Assembly (NCBI GenBank): GCA_047629195.1
Contig: JBLHWY010000001.1
Coordinates: 62,001-126,000, forward strand
Direction of reading: 5' to 3'
DNA from: UBA4582 sp047629195
GTDB taxonomy: Bacteria; Pseudomonadota; Gammaproteobacteria; Pseudomonadales; Azotimanducaceae
DNA length: 64,000 nt
A program made the position numbers and the translations under genes. Under the pieces are notes generated by a model. That model was given only the letters and a program-made list of their open reading frames with translations. It was not told where the DNA came from and did not search any database. Position 1 is the stretch's first letter. Each line of letters starts with the position of its first letter. Of the stretch, positions 51,482 through 60,834 are shown piece after piece.

Positions 51482-52774
51482 ATGCTTCAGGATCAATACG
51501 GTAATCCACTCAGTACCCAATCAAATGCCGCCAGTGATGGCTACATGGAAGCGGTAGATAGTCTGCTAACGGCTGCGGACGATCCGCAGATAGGTCTTGA
51601 TAAAGCGCTGGAAGCTGATCCCGAATTTGCGCTTGGCCACGTCGCGCAAGGACGTCACTTTATGTTACTTGGCGAGATGAAAGGTGCTCGCGAGAGTATC
51701 CTCCGTGCAGTTGAGCTAGCACCGGGTACATCTGTCCGAGAGCAAAGCCATATTGAAATATTTAATTTACTATCTACTGGTCGAAGCGGTGATGCACTCG
51801 CGTTAACGCGAAAACATCTCGTGGATCATCCGCGTGATGCTTTTGCACTCGCACCTTCTACCAGTGTGTTTGGTTTGATTGGGTTTGGTGGTGACGCCAA
51901 TCGTGAACCAGTGCAGCTTGAATTGCTTGAACCATTGGTAGATGTATATGGCGACGACTGGTGGTTTCTGACTGTCTACGCGTTTGCTTTGATAGAAATG
52001 GGACAATGGCAAAAGGGCCGAGACTTAGTCGAGCAAGCGTTAGCGCAAAAGCCGCGGAGTGCTCACACGGTCCATATATATGCTCATTCACTTTATGAAG
52101 CTGGTGAAGACAAGCTGCTGGCGGACTATCTACAAGCATGGTTGGTTGATTATCCAGAAACGATGCTTTTGAGTTGTCACGCCTGGTGGCATCTATGTAT
52201 CTCTAGACTTATGTTGGGTGAGTATGAGTCTGTCTGGCCGATTTATGACGCCCACTGTGCGCCAGGTGCAACTAGTGGTCCTGCGATTAACGTGTTCACC
52301 GATGGTGCCTCACTACTTTGGCGGTCAGAGTTAGCTGGCGTCGATAGAAGTCAGGAGCGTTGGCAAGCACTGAAGGAATATCAGGAAACTAATTTGCCAA
52401 AGCCGATGGTGTTTGTTGACGCTCATGGTGTTTTACCATCGCTAGCACTTGGCAACGATGAAGGATTTAGCCAGTGGCTCGAAGCATTACAAAAAGCAGA
52501 CGAAGCGGGCAGGCTTCCGGCAGGCAAAATACCGGGAGAAGTTTCACGCGCATTTGCCGCATTTGAAGCTGCTGATTGGGCTAAGGCCATCGATATTCTA
52601 GAACCGATTAAAGATCAGGTTGTCCGTATTGGTGGTAGTCGGGCGCAACGCGACTTAGTGCTGAACACGTTGTTGTCTGCTTATGTTAAAAATGGACGAC
52701 CTGATGCCGCCCGCCAAATCATCTCGGCACAAGCTGATCGATCTTGCACTGTGCCAGTTGCAGGATTGGTCTAA
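51482..52774 (+). CDS. TTC38-like tetratricopeptide repeat protein
   Basis: A 430-residue all-helical protein resembling human TTC38 and its bacterial homologues. Helical repeats appear throughout, such as HVAQGRHFMLLGEMKGARESILRAVELAPG (about 52-81), DDWWFLTVYAFALIEMGQWQKGRDLVEQALAQKP (about 155-190) and HAWWHLCISRLMLGEYESVWPIYDAHC (about 235-262). No signal peptide or enzyme motif. It starts 25 bases after the SDR stop and is probably co-transcribed. Function unknown. Confidence 0.82.
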   Translation: MLQDQYGNPLSTQSNAASDGYMEAVDSLLTAADDPQIGLDKALEADPEFALGHVAQGRHFMLLGEMKGARESILRAVELAPGTSVREQSHIEIFNLLSTGRSGDALALTRKHLVDHPRDAFALAPSTSVFGLIGFGGDANREPVQLELLEPLVDVYGDDWWFLTVYAFALIEMGQWQKGRDLVEQALAQKPRSAHTVHIYAHSLYEAGEDKLLADYLQAWLVDYPETMLLSCHAWWHLCISRLMLGEYESVWPIYDAHCAPGATSGPAINVFTDGASLLWRSELAGVDRSQERWQALKEYQETNLPKPMVFVDAHGVLPSLALGNDEGFSQWLEALQKADEAGRLPAGKIPGEVSRAFAAFEAADWAKAIDILEPIKDQVVRIGGSRAQRDLVLNTLLSAYVKNGRPDAARQIISAQADRSCTVPVAGLV

Positions 52775-53989
52775 CGATCCGGGCTAAGGTAGTATGCGAG
52801 CCGCAACTAAAAATTTCAGCGCTTGGTCTTGACTTACTTGATAGTGACGATGCTCCATACTTAGCTGAGTGCTGGTTCCACAAATAATTTTCTTGTTGTT
52901 CATGGTTGCTCAAATATGTCTGAACGAAGCGTCTGGCGATTCGGCCCAGCATGTCGAAAAAGTGCTGGGGTTAGAAGGATGAAATATCTTTGATTACCGG
53001 GTGTAGCGCATCTATGCCATTGGCTTTCTTAGAGTAGTGATGAATATTATGCCCTATCTTAAGTCCTATTGAAGACACCGAATTGGTCAAGCACGCACAC
53101 AACTTAGTTAATCATCCGTTGTGTGTTGCTATTTTTCTATTAAAGATGAATCTTGACCCATGTTAGTCACATCGGTTCGCCAACAGCCATGCAAGCGCTG
53201 CGTAATTTCAAACAACGAGTTGCTCAGTTTGGTGATCTCAATATTTGTCGCAGAGCAATGCAATTGCGATAATTGTCGATATTGATTTGAATAGTCATAC
53301 CCTAGCCCCTTTGCTGCTGATCTCTTGCTTGAACATATTTAACGCTATAATGGAGCTCCCTTGATATTCGTGAAGGTTCTGAAAGAAGGCGATGAAAGAA
53401 TTTCGGCTGTGCCGAGTTACTTTGATTAGTTAGTGGAAGTGAACCCGCAAATACCCTGTGCATCGGCCAGATTTCAATCTGGGTAGTGATTCAAGGGTTT
53501 CCAGTACAGATCTGTGATATTACCTAGAGGATCTTTTATAGACTTCTGGCAGCACCCCAGCCGGGTTTGGAGTTCTTATCGTGGATGTGGGTGTGATTAA
53601 GGTGCCTATGATCGATAGGCGTTCGTCTTTAGCTGATACTCAGTCGTGGTAGCGAGTTTGTAAGCGCAGCGTAGTTAGATCAAAGGCTGCTGGTCATTAG
53701 CTCATCGGTTTCAAGGAATGGTGACTCTATCTGACATCTTGAAATTGCTCGACTAAAAGACCCGTCATTGTGGATTATTTTGATTATTGAGATGTTTGTT
53801 ATCGTAGAGTTAAGTTTGTTTTTGAGAGGTATGCTTCGTGCTTAGGACTGATTCTTGCGTGTGAAATTTTCTTGACTGTGTTACTACCCATTTCTCTTGT
53901 ACTACTTGAGTATGGCATGTGGTTGAATCTGTTGATTCCATTGATTTCCGTGAAACTTATGCGCCTAATTTTCAAATTGAAAGAATGGT
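52775..53989. other. 1.2-kb gene-poor stretch
   Basis: No intact gene was found. Possible decayed coding traces exist. A + strand frame near 53360-53490 reads protein-like stretches (IFVKVLKEGDERISAVPSYF, LVEVNPQIPCASARF) split by stops, and a later one gives GSFIDFWQHPSRVW near 53540. None has a recognisable family. An inverted repeat CACACAAC/GTTGTGTG (53096-53125) is present. The stretch could be a decayed gene, a regulatory region or an insertion scar. Confidence 0.4.
53096..53125. terminator. Hairpin in the gene-poor stretch
   Basis: CACACAAC (53096-53103) pairs with GTTGTGTG (53118-53125) over 14 bases, followed on the + strand by TTGCTATTTTTC. It lies about 320 bases after the TTC38-like gene. 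A weak terminator is possible. Confidence 0.35.
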
Positions 53990-54409
53990 ATGGTGATGCT
54001 AACAAGTAGGGCGCTGATAGTTTTTTCTCTCCTGCTATGCGCCAGTACAGTGAAGGCCGATCAGTATGTTTTTAGTTGCGATGGGCCGGATCTGGCATAC
54101 CAACTTTTCAGAAATGAAAAGAAGCTTTCTCTTTCTTTGTTTCAAGGGTTGATGAAAGTTCAACTTAGTGTGCCACTTGGGCAGGTGAGCGCAAGTGGCT
54201 CGGTTCAGATAACCCCAACATCAATTGAGAATATTCCTTCGTGCCCTTTCGGCGGTATTAAAGATTCATCTGCAGCTTGCGCTATTTGGTTGATGCACCT
54301 TGGGCAGGGTCAATATTTCCTAGCGGCGCTGAATCAGCTTATTGAATTGAGTACTGCGCACAGCGACTATCTCATTAGAGTTGTATTGTTACGGCAAAAG
54401 GAAAACTGA
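53990..54409 (+). CDS. Small secreted hypothetical protein
   Basis: A 139-residue protein with a signal peptide (LTSRALIVFSLLLCASTVKA, cleavage near 23). Mature part: YVFSCDGPDLAYQLF, a KLSLSLFQGLMKVQLSVPLG beta stretch, and two Cys pairs (FSCDG, IPSCPFGG, AACAIW) that could form disulphides. The C-terminus has a hydrophobic helix (YFLAALNQLIELS). No family recognised. ATG at 53990 or 53996 are both plausible. Stands alone before the convergent VOC gene. Confidence 0.6.
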   Translation: MVMLTSRALIVFSLLLCASTVKADQYVFSCDGPDLAYQLFRNEKKLSLSLFQGLMKVQLSVPLGQVSASGSVQITPTSIENIPSCPFGGIKDSSAACAIWLMHLGQGQYFLAALNQLIELSTAHSDYLIRVVLLRQKEN

Positions 54410-54522
54410 TACCGTTCACAGTCATTGATCAAACGCAGCGCCCTAGCGATAATTGTTCGATCTCAGAGCGCCGCTGGTTGCCCGCATGAGTGAGTTATGA
54501 TGCTTAATACCAGTTATGCCTC

Positions 54523-55491
54523 CTATTGACTCGCTTCCCATCCCTGTATGATGGTTGGCATGTCTTTAGGCACAAAAAAGACCTCAGGTTGTTTTTGTTC
54601 TCCCCAGATAGACCAACTATCGGTGTGATCCCAGTCGTCTTTTATCGTCCAGGCAGCATCGTCGACGATCTGGTCCATATCCGCGAAAAACTCGAAGAAA
54701 TTTCCCGCCGGATCTAACATGTACCAAAATATATTGCCCCCGATCTGATGGCGTCCGGGGCCGGCGATGCTATGTTCTTCGTCTCTTGATCGGATGTACA
54801 AAGATGCTGCTCGAAACACCGAATCGAAATCATCGTGCTCTATTGCATAGTGATTTAAGTAAGGCACTGGGCCCGGTGTTACGAGAAAGTTATGATGGTC
54901 GTTTGAGCAGCGCATGAACACCGCCATTCCGCCGCCAATGGAATCGGATATCCGAAATCCAAGTGCGATACAGAGTTCAACAGTTTTTTTTGGGTCTGGA
55001 CTTCCCGCAACCACATGGCCTATGCGACGAGGTTTTCTCGGTGCACTTTCAACGAGGATCTCAGCCCTTTGATTGACGCGGGGGCGTTCACCGGGAAAGT
55101 TCATCAGCCGTTTATCGTGCAAAGCGACATCGTTGACCGGTTCAGGCGTCATCACATATTGCCATTTGTTAATTGGATCAATAACGGTCAGCTTTCCTTG
55201 GCTCAAGTTATATGAAACGCCGATTGCATCAAGCCGTGTTGCAGCTGCTTTAAGGTCAGCTTCGTCTTCACAGGCTAGATGCATCATTCGCAGTTGACGA
55301 TACGGTGCTTCCACCAGTTTGATTTGATCCGGTCGATCATGAGTTCCCCAGGAGCCTGCGGTGGCATTAGTAGCGCCATTCGCCGCACCACTGTTAGAAG
55401 TACCTGTGAATCCTATTTCTTCATAAAATGCGTTAAGCGTATCCGTGTCAGGTACGCCAATTGTGATCTGTTGCAGTCTGTGTAACGCCAT
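54523..55491 (-). CDS. VOC-family extradiol dioxygenase-like protein
   Basis: A 322-residue two-domain vicinal-oxygen-chelate protein like type I extradiol dioxygenases, which cleave catechols next to the hydroxyls using Fe(II). Candidate metal ligands are the His in RIGHVVAGSPDP (about 157), the His in YLNHYAIEHDDFDS (about 214-218) and the Glu in NFFEFFADMDQ (about 263). The domain repeat is visible (LQQITIGVPDTDTLNAFYEEIGF at the N-terminus). It lies 31 bases after the MhpA-like gene on the same strand, consistent with hydroxylation followed by ring cleavage. Confidence 0.83.
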   Translation of the reverse strand: MALHRLQQITIGVPDTDTLNAFYEEIGFTGTSNSGAANGATNATAGSWGTHDRPDQIKLVEAPYRQLRMMHLACEDEADLKAAATRLDAIGVSYNLSQGKLTVIDPINKWQYVMTPEPVNDVALHDKRLMNFPGERPRVNQRAEILVESAPRKPRRIGHVVAGSPDPKKTVELCIALGFRISDSIGGGMAVFMRCSNDHHNFLVTPGPVPYLNHYAIEHDDFDSVFRAASLYIRSRDEEHSIAGPGRHQIGGNIFWYMLDPAGNFFEFFADMDQIVDDAAWTIKDDWDHTDSWSIWGEQKQPEVFFVPKDMPTIIQGWEASQ

Positions 55492-55522
55492 GTTGTACTC
55501 CGAGCTTTTAGGGATGTTTGTT

Positions 55523-57103
55523 TTAAGGCATATTCGTCAGCGAGAGCTGTTTGGCAAGGTTTGCCAGCAATGTGTTTTCATCCATTACAGCCGTTGTGTG
55601 GCCATAGACGATTCGATCCGGTCTCACCAAGGCACAATTGCTTTGTTTGAATAAGCTATCTAGATGACCGCGCTGTTCAGTGAGCCCGTCGATACTGATC
55701 TGGTTAATATTGAGATGGGAAATAATTTTTTGAGAAGTTTCGTTCAACCTCAAACTTTCCTTGTACACCAGTGCGAAACCGGCCCCAAGCAGCTCATCTA
55801 GCTTGTTAGAATCTCCAGATGATGTGGTGACCGTAGGTTGACTAAACAAATAGCCGGTTGATCCTGTATCAGTTATCTGATCGAGTTGAACAGCGCCGCC
55901 TCTTATCGGTGGCGATTCGCGACCCTGGCCATAACCGGAAGATTTCAGCGCCGCAGGTGTTTCGGGAGGTTTTGCGCCCTGTCTTTTTGCCCGTTCAACT
56001 TCCGCTAGGTGATCCATTAATCGGCCGATGGCGACAGCCCACTCGACCAAGTCCGATGCGTGAGCGCTTCGTTCCGCTTCGTAAGATTCGAGTAGTGTGT
56101 CGTCTGCTAGCCCCTTGCAGACTAGTTCCAGTTTCCAAGCCAAATTTATGACGTCCCGCATACCAGCATTCATTCCCTGGCCCAGAAAAGGAGGGGTTTG
56201 GTGTGCTGCATCACCAGCAATAAATACACGTCCAACTCGCCATTTTTCAGCAGTTGCGGCATGGAATTGATAGACGGCTGCGCGGCGAACCTTATAAGTG
56301 TCGCGGGGCGTCCAACTGTCAATCAATGAACTGATTCGCTCTGGGTCCAACATCTCTTCCCGAGATTCACCTGGCAGCAGCTTAAACTCCCAACGACGGT
56401 AGGGGTCCTTGGTGCAGACATAGGTCACAATTCTGTCCGGGTCACAAACCTGAACAGTATCGTTATTTAAGGTGTGCCCGGGGAAAGTCGTTACGTCAAC
56501 CACTAACCATTCGTGGTCATAACCTAGGTCGTGCCACGGAATCCCCAGTGATTTTCGAGTTGGGCTAGCGGCTCCATCGCAGGCGACAAGGTATCTAGCC
56601 TGGACTGTAAGTTCCTCGTTATCACGTTCTTCCGCAACAGTTTTTACAGAAATCTCGACCGCTTCATCGCGGTTGAGAAACGATGTCGCTTCAACTCCAA
56701 GCATTGCTGTGACATTTTTGTGACCAATAGCAATTGCGCGCAGGTATCCCTCTAGTTCGGGCTGGTCAAACATGTTGTTTGGTTGCCATCCATTCGCGCC
56801 AAAATCTTTAAAATCACGACCAAACATCCATTGCCGTTCCGAATTTGCGAAACCGCCACGGTCTCCTGGACGAATTTTTTGTAGTAGGGCGTCTATCTCT
56901 TCGCCTCGACCGATTGCCTGAAAAGCCCGAACGATTTCTCCATCCAGGTTTACGGCGCGGGGAAGTTTGTAGACCTCGAAGTCTCTTTCAAGGGCAATGA
57001 CCTTGAGCCCTGCCTCTGCGAATAATATTGCTGCGGTTGAACCTACCGGACCAAGTCCGATAATTGCGACGTCATAATCAGGTTTTGTCATTGTTTGTCC
57101 CAT
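55523..57103 (-). CDS. MhpA-like FAD-dependent aromatic hydroxylase
   Basis: A 526-residue class A flavoprotein monooxygenase like 3-(3-hydroxyphenyl)propionate hydroxylase. FAD motif IIGLGPVGSTAAILFAEAG (about 14-32), the DG motif in CDGAASPTRKSLGIP (about 187-201) and GDAAHQTPPFLGQGMNAGMRD (about 312-332). NAD(P)H-dependent ring hydroxylation is expected; the aromatic substrate is unknown. ATGs at 57103 and 57091 are both plausible starts. First gene of a unit with the extradiol enzyme, divergent from the TetR gene with a palindrome in between. Confidence 0.87.
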   Translation of the reverse strand: MGQTMTKPDYDVAIIGLGPVGSTAAILFAEAGLKVIALERDFEVYKLPRAVNLDGEIVRAFQAIGRGEEIDALLQKIRPGDRGGFANSERQWMFGRDFKDFGANGWQPNNMFDQPELEGYLRAIAIGHKNVTAMLGVEATSFLNRDEAVEISVKTVAEERDNEELTVQARYLVACDGAASPTRKSLGIPWHDLGYDHEWLVVDVTTFPGHTLNNDTVQVCDPDRIVTYVCTKDPYRRWEFKLLPGESREEMLDPERISSLIDSWTPRDTYKVRRAAVYQFHAATAEKWRVGRVFIAGDAAHQTPPFLGQGMNAGMRDVINLAWKLELVCKGLADDTLLESYEAERSAHASDLVEWAVAIGRLMDHLAEVERAKRQGAKPPETPAALKSSGYGQGRESPPIRGGAVQLDQITDTGSTGYLFSQPTVTTSSGDSNKLDELLGAGFALVYKESLRLNETSQKIISHLNINQISIDGLTEQRGHLDSLFKQSNCALVRPDRIVYGHTTAVMDENTLLANLAKQLSLTNMP

Positions 57104-57235
57104 TCTTCAGATTCTACGCTTAGAAATTGAGGATTATTGTTTTGCCTGCCTGCCCCTTATCTGTCTGCTATGTAAGCGTCAAATTAAAAGTTCAGAAAGG
57201 CATTGACCCAATTTAAAAATGAACGGTATCATTAT

Positions 57236-57247
57236 TGACTCAAGTCA
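57236..57247. promoter_or_regulatory. Operator-like palindrome in the aromatic-cluster divergent promoter
   Basis: TGACT-CA-AGTCA (57236-57247) is an inverted repeat 18 bases before the TetR ATG and about 130 bases before the hydroxylase start. Position and shape suit a TetR-family operator controlling both sides. Confidence 0.45.
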
Positions 57248-57264
57248 GTCTAGAATATTTTTCT

Positions 57265-57936
57265 ATGAATCCAGTACCAACATCAAGAGTTGAACGACGC
57301 AAACAGGAAGCTCGGACGCGAATTATTGCGGCTGCCGAGAGTCTGATGTTGGTGCAGTCCATTGATGTCATCAAAATTTCAGAGATTACTGAGGCTGCGG
57401 ACGTTGGGCATGGTTCTTTCTACCTCCACTTCAAGTCGAAATACGACATCCTCGTTCCGATAATCTCGGCAAGAGCAAGGCGCTGGGATGCGCTACTGCA
57501 GGATGCGGTTAAAGACTTTGATGACCCTGCCGAGGTTTTAGCGTTCTCGGGGCGGCATATGGGGCGCATTATTCACGGAGATCGACACTGGCGCTGGTTT
57601 CTGGAGCACTCAGGTGTCCCTGCTAAAGTGCTTCATGAATTACTTGGTGGGTTTAGCGGCAGAGACTTCACTATGGGGCTGCAAAGCGGCCGATTCACGG
57701 CGTCAGACCAAAAAGTTTCGGCGCTGTTCTTGTTTGGTGGTTTTGTAAACGCGCTACTTAATAGTTTTAACAGCGAAAACCCCGAACATATTATCGATCA
57801 CACGATGGAAATGATGCTGTTGGCGGTTGAGCTTTCATCGAGTGAAGCTAAACGAATTGCACACTGTTCATTGGCGCCGCTGCGTTTGCCATATGCAAAA
57901 TCAACCAATTCTGACGGAGGTGATTTGGGCGCATGA
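57265..57936 (+). CDS. TetR-family transcriptional regulator
   Basis: About 223 residues. The HTH is ISEITEAADVGHGSFYLHFKSKYDIL (about 40-65), preceded by RRKQEARTRIIAAAESLM. The rest is the helical ligand and dimerisation domain. The ATG at 57265 is preferred over a TTG at 57235, which would overlap the operator. It is divergent from the hydroxylase/extradiol unit and overlaps the next gene by four bases (ATGA), so it probably controls both directions of the aromatic cluster. Confidence 0.88.
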   Translation: MNPVPTSRVERRKQEARTRIIAAAESLMLVQSIDVIKISEITEAADVGHGSFYLHFKSKYDILVPIISARARRWDALLQDAVKDFDDPAEVLAFSGRHMGRIIHGDRHWRWFLEHSGVPAKVLHELLGGFSGRDFTMGLQSGRFTASDQKVSALFLFGGFVNALLNSFNSENPEHIIDHTMEMMLLAVELSSSEAKRIAHCSLAPLRLPYAKSTNSDGGDLGA

Positions 57937-58976
57937 TGACAACAGGATTAGTCTTGCTATTTGTTGCTCTCGCTGCTTTCGCGGTTTGGTATTTGTTTGA
58001 AAGGGACCAGCGTAAAACGTCTGCAATGGCGGGGGGTATTCATCCATCGATCACGCTACCGTTTGATCAGTCCTGGGAGCTCTATCATAATTCTTTTTCT
58101 CTATGCTCCAAGAAGATCCGCGTATGTCTTGATGAGTTGGGTGTTAGCTACAGGTCACACCACATCGACTTGATCGAAACAGGGGCGTATGAAAATATAT
58201 CCCGGCGCTTTCTGAAGGTGAACCCAGGGGCTCTCGTGCCAGTCTTGGTTCACGAGGGGCATCCGGTTTATGAATCTCATGATCAGCTAATTTACGCAGC
58301 TTTGCATTCAAAAACACCGCTAAAACTTGTGCCCGAGGATGAGGCCAAGCGCAAGACTATGGAGATTTGGGTCTATAAGACATCGTTGATTGGTGATGAC
58401 CCAATTGGAGGCATGAAAGAAACCCTCGGTAATGCCGTGCCTGGTCTGACTTTACCTATTTTTGCCACCATGATTGAATCAATACCCGTTATACGAATTT
58501 TTGAGGGTTTACTATTTCACCGGTTTAAGCAGCGCGCTATATTGTTTTTAGTGTTGAAGCTGCGGGGGCCCAAACGGTTAGCGAGTATCAAGCCAATGGT
58601 GAAAGTAGTCCAACGATCGTTTCGAGCGGCGAAAGCGCATCTGGGAGACCTTGAAGCTTGTTTGAGTGCCACCGGCGGACCTTATCTTGTCGGTGAGCAA
58701 TTTACCTTAGCCGATGTTGGCATGATGGTAATCTTTGATCGTTTTGAAGAAGCTGACTGGCAGGATCTGCTACTGACCGATGCTAGGCCTTTGGTTCGGG
58801 CATATGCGGAATTGTTGAAAGAACGACCGAGCTTTATCACTGCGCTTAAGAATTATGAGCATCCAACTGTTTTGGCTGGCCATCAGAGAATTGTGTCTCT
58901 AAAACAACGTGATAAAGGATTTGATCAAATTTACTCATCGGCCGCACTAGCGGAACCGGCGACTAGACGTACATAA
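57933..58976 (+). CDS. Membrane-anchored GST-like protein
   Basis: A 347-residue protein with one N-terminal membrane segment (LVLLFVALAAFAVWYLF, about 6-22) and a GST domain after it. LYHNSFSLCSKKIRVCLDELGVSYRSHHID (about 50-80, the Cys or Ser region) and VNPGALVPVLVHEG are the thioredoxin-like half. YLVGEQFTLADVGMMVIFDRFEEADW is the helical half. The arrangement, with a long insertion between the halves, recalls GDAP1-like GSTs. In an aromatic cluster it could isomerise or dehalogenate a membrane-near substrate, but that is a guess. Overlaps the TetR stop by four bases. Confidence 0.78.
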   Translation: MMTTGLVLLFVALAAFAVWYLFERDQRKTSAMAGGIHPSITLPFDQSWELYHNSFSLCSKKIRVCLDELGVSYRSHHIDLIETGAYENISRRFLKVNPGALVPVLVHEGHPVYESHDQLIYAALHSKTPLKLVPEDEAKRKTMEIWVYKTSLIGDDPIGGMKETLGNAVPGLTLPIFATMIESIPVIRIFEGLLFHRFKQRAILFLVLKLRGPKRLASIKPMVKVVQRSFRAAKAHLGDLEACLSATGGPYLVGEQFTLADVGMMVIFDRFEEADWQDLLLTDARPLVRAYAELLKERPSFITALKNYEHPTVLAGHQRIVSLKQRDKGFDQIYSSAALAEPATRRT

Positions 58977-59044
58977 ATCACGATTAATAGGGACTGCAGA
59001 TAAGACACAACTGATTATAAGAAATCACCTAAGAGGAATTACAA

Positions 59045-59917
59045 ATGAAAATTGCAACATACTCAAGGTCAGGGGAAGCTACCCAAAGAGTGGGTTTAGT
59101 GCGTGATGATGAAGTTATTGATCTTTCCGATAATGGCGTCGATGGGGACATGATGGCATTGCTGGCTGGCGGTATTGATGTGCCGGCGATAGAAGCGGCA
59201 ACCGAAGGTAAGTCCGGCGTTCCAATATCATCAGTTGTACTTCATGCACCAGTACCCTTGCCTGGTAAAATTTTGGCGATTGGGCTGAACTATGGTGATC
59301 ACATCGCTGAGACCGGTAGCGAGGCCCCTAAATTTCAAATGTGGTTTAACAAACAACATAATTGTGCGGTTGGGCCTTTTGCCGACATCAACCTTCCGAT
59401 GGTTTCGGATAAGTTGGACTACGAAGCGGAGCTTTGTCTGGTCATTGGCAAGAAATGTAAGCATGTACCCGCTGAACGAGCGCATGAAGTGATCGCAGGC
59501 TACTTCTGTGGTAACGACGTTAGCGTTAGGGATTGGCAAATTCGGGTGCCAACCTTTCAGATTGGTAAATCATTTGATACTCATGGCCCTATGGGGCCAT
59601 ATCTTGTGACACCTGATGAAGTAGGTGATCCGCATGATCTAGATCTTCGCTGTACTGTTAACGGCGAAGAGCGACAAAGTTCTAATACAAAACATCTAAT
59701 CTTTGATTGTTTTGAAGCCATCGCCCACCTTACTCAGGCGTTCACGTTGGACGTTGGTGATGTGCTATTTATGGGCACGCCAAGTGGTGTCGGTATTGCG
59801 ATGAAGCCACGATCGTTCATGAAAGTGGGCGACAAAGTACGAGTAGAAATTGAGAAGCTGGGCTACATTGAGAATACTGTCGTGGCAGAAGATGCTCAGA
59901 CCGTTATTGGCGAATGA
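59045..59917 (+). CDS. Fumarylacetoacetate hydrolase (FAH) family protein
   Basis: A 290-residue FAH-fold hydrolase acting on a C-C bond in ring-cleavage products. Landmarks are PGKILAIGLNYGDHIAETG (about 74-92), metal ligands in DYEAELCLVIGKKCK and YFCGNDVSVRDWQ (Asp), and GDVLFMGTPSGVGIAMKP. The substrate could be a fumarylpyruvate-type or hydroxyhexadienoate-type product. Its stop overlaps the start of the next GST by four bases (ATGA), tightly pairing the two. Confidence 0.9.
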   Translation: MKIATYSRSGEATQRVGLVRDDEVIDLSDNGVDGDMMALLAGGIDVPAIEAATEGKSGVPISSVVLHAPVPLPGKILAIGLNYGDHIAETGSEAPKFQMWFNKQHNCAVGPFADINLPMVSDKLDYEAELCLVIGKKCKHVPAERAHEVIAGYFCGNDVSVRDWQIRVPTFQIGKSFDTHGPMGPYLVTPDEVGDPHDLDLRCTVNGEERQSSNTKHLIFDCFEAIAHLTQAFTLDVGDVLFMGTPSGVGIAMKPRSFMKVGDKVRVEIEKLGYIENTVVAEDAQTVIGE

Positions 59918-60531
59918 AACTTTATCATTGTGCTGATGCAAGGTCGCTTCGACCCTTATGGGCGCTTGAAGAGATGGGACTTGAATACGAACTTATTAAT
60001 ATGGATTTTCCTCCCCGGGCCTCTTATCCGGGATATCTAGACCTGAATCCGATGGGAACGGTACCAACCTTTATCGATGGCGACACTACCATTACGGAAT
60101 CGTCTGGTATCTGCCACTATCTGGCCGAGAAGTATGGCCCTACAAAACTTGGCGTCACAGTTGATGAGCCAGGCTACGGCGAATATCTCAACTGGCTTTA
60201 CCGCAGTGATGCAACATTTACTTTTCCTCAAACACTTGTATTGCGGTATACGCGATTAGAGCCTGTGGAAAGGCGAATTCCGCAGGTTGTTGAAGACTAT
60301 TCAATTTGGTATCACTCTCGGCTACGCGCTTTAGAAACTGCGCTTGAAGGTCGGGAGTTTCTGGTGGCTGACAGGTTTACGATGGCAGATATTACGGTCG
60401 GCTACGCATTGTTCCTTGGCACGACGCTTGGTTTGGATGCGCGCTATAAGCCAAATTGTACTCGATATCTCAAGAGTCTGATGGAGCGGTCGGGCTTTAA
60501 ACAAGCAAGAGAAAAACAAGTCGTCTCATGA
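59914..60531 (+). CDS. GST, maleylacetoacetate/maleylpyruvate isomerase-like
   Basis: A 205-residue two-domain GST. LYHCADARSLRPLWALEEMGLEYELINMDFPP (about 3-34), LDLNPMGTVPTFIDGDTTITESSGICHYLAEKYGP (about 48-82) and FLVADRFTMADITVGYALFLGTTLGL (N-capping box region). Tight coupling to an FAH-fold hydrolase resembles the isomerase/hydrolase pairs of gentisate or homogentisate pathways, where a GST isomerises maleyl to fumaryl product before hydrolysis. Substrate is inference. Confidence 0.85.
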   Translation: MKLYHCADARSLRPLWALEEMGLEYELINMDFPPRASYPGYLDLNPMGTVPTFIDGDTTITESSGICHYLAEKYGPTKLGVTVDEPGYGEYLNWLYRSDATFTFPQTLVLRYTRLEPVERRIPQVVEDYSIWYHSRLRALETALEGREFLVADRFTMADITVGYALFLGTTLGLDARYKPNCTRYLKSLMERSGFKQAREKQVVS

Positions 60532-60834
60532 AGAGAGTTACTAGTGAGAAATGAGGTTAAGATGATGTAGAACATCTTTTTGCAGCCGTTGGTCGACATG
60601 GTGAATTTGTTGGTGTCCTCGAAAGTAGCATTTTCAGGTTAACTGCTTATGTCCGTTTGCCTGACAATACTCCGGCGGATCTACTCGAGGACGTATTGGA
60701 CATCACCTGAGCTTTAATACAATCAAGCCTGCCCGAGACATTTCTAACGATGTTGTTTGATTTCTAAGTTGGCATAACATAGGGTTCGACATCACCTAAA
60801 ACTAAAGCATTGAAAACGAACAGGCAGAAAACCT
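60532..60834. other. 303-bp gap with a start-less coding trace
   Basis: A + strand frame ending at the TGA near 60709-60711 reads EHLFAAVGRHGEFVGVL and TAYVRLPDNTPADLLEDVLDIT without an in-frame start after the preceding stop. It may be the tail of a lost gene. Otherwise the gap should hold the promoter of the PepSY-type gene; nothing else was recognised. Confidence 0.35.

Noticed and set aside
52719..52952. Minus-strand 77-codon frame after the TTC38-like gene
   Set aside because: It overlaps the end of a real gene, with no family motif and no clear ribosome site.
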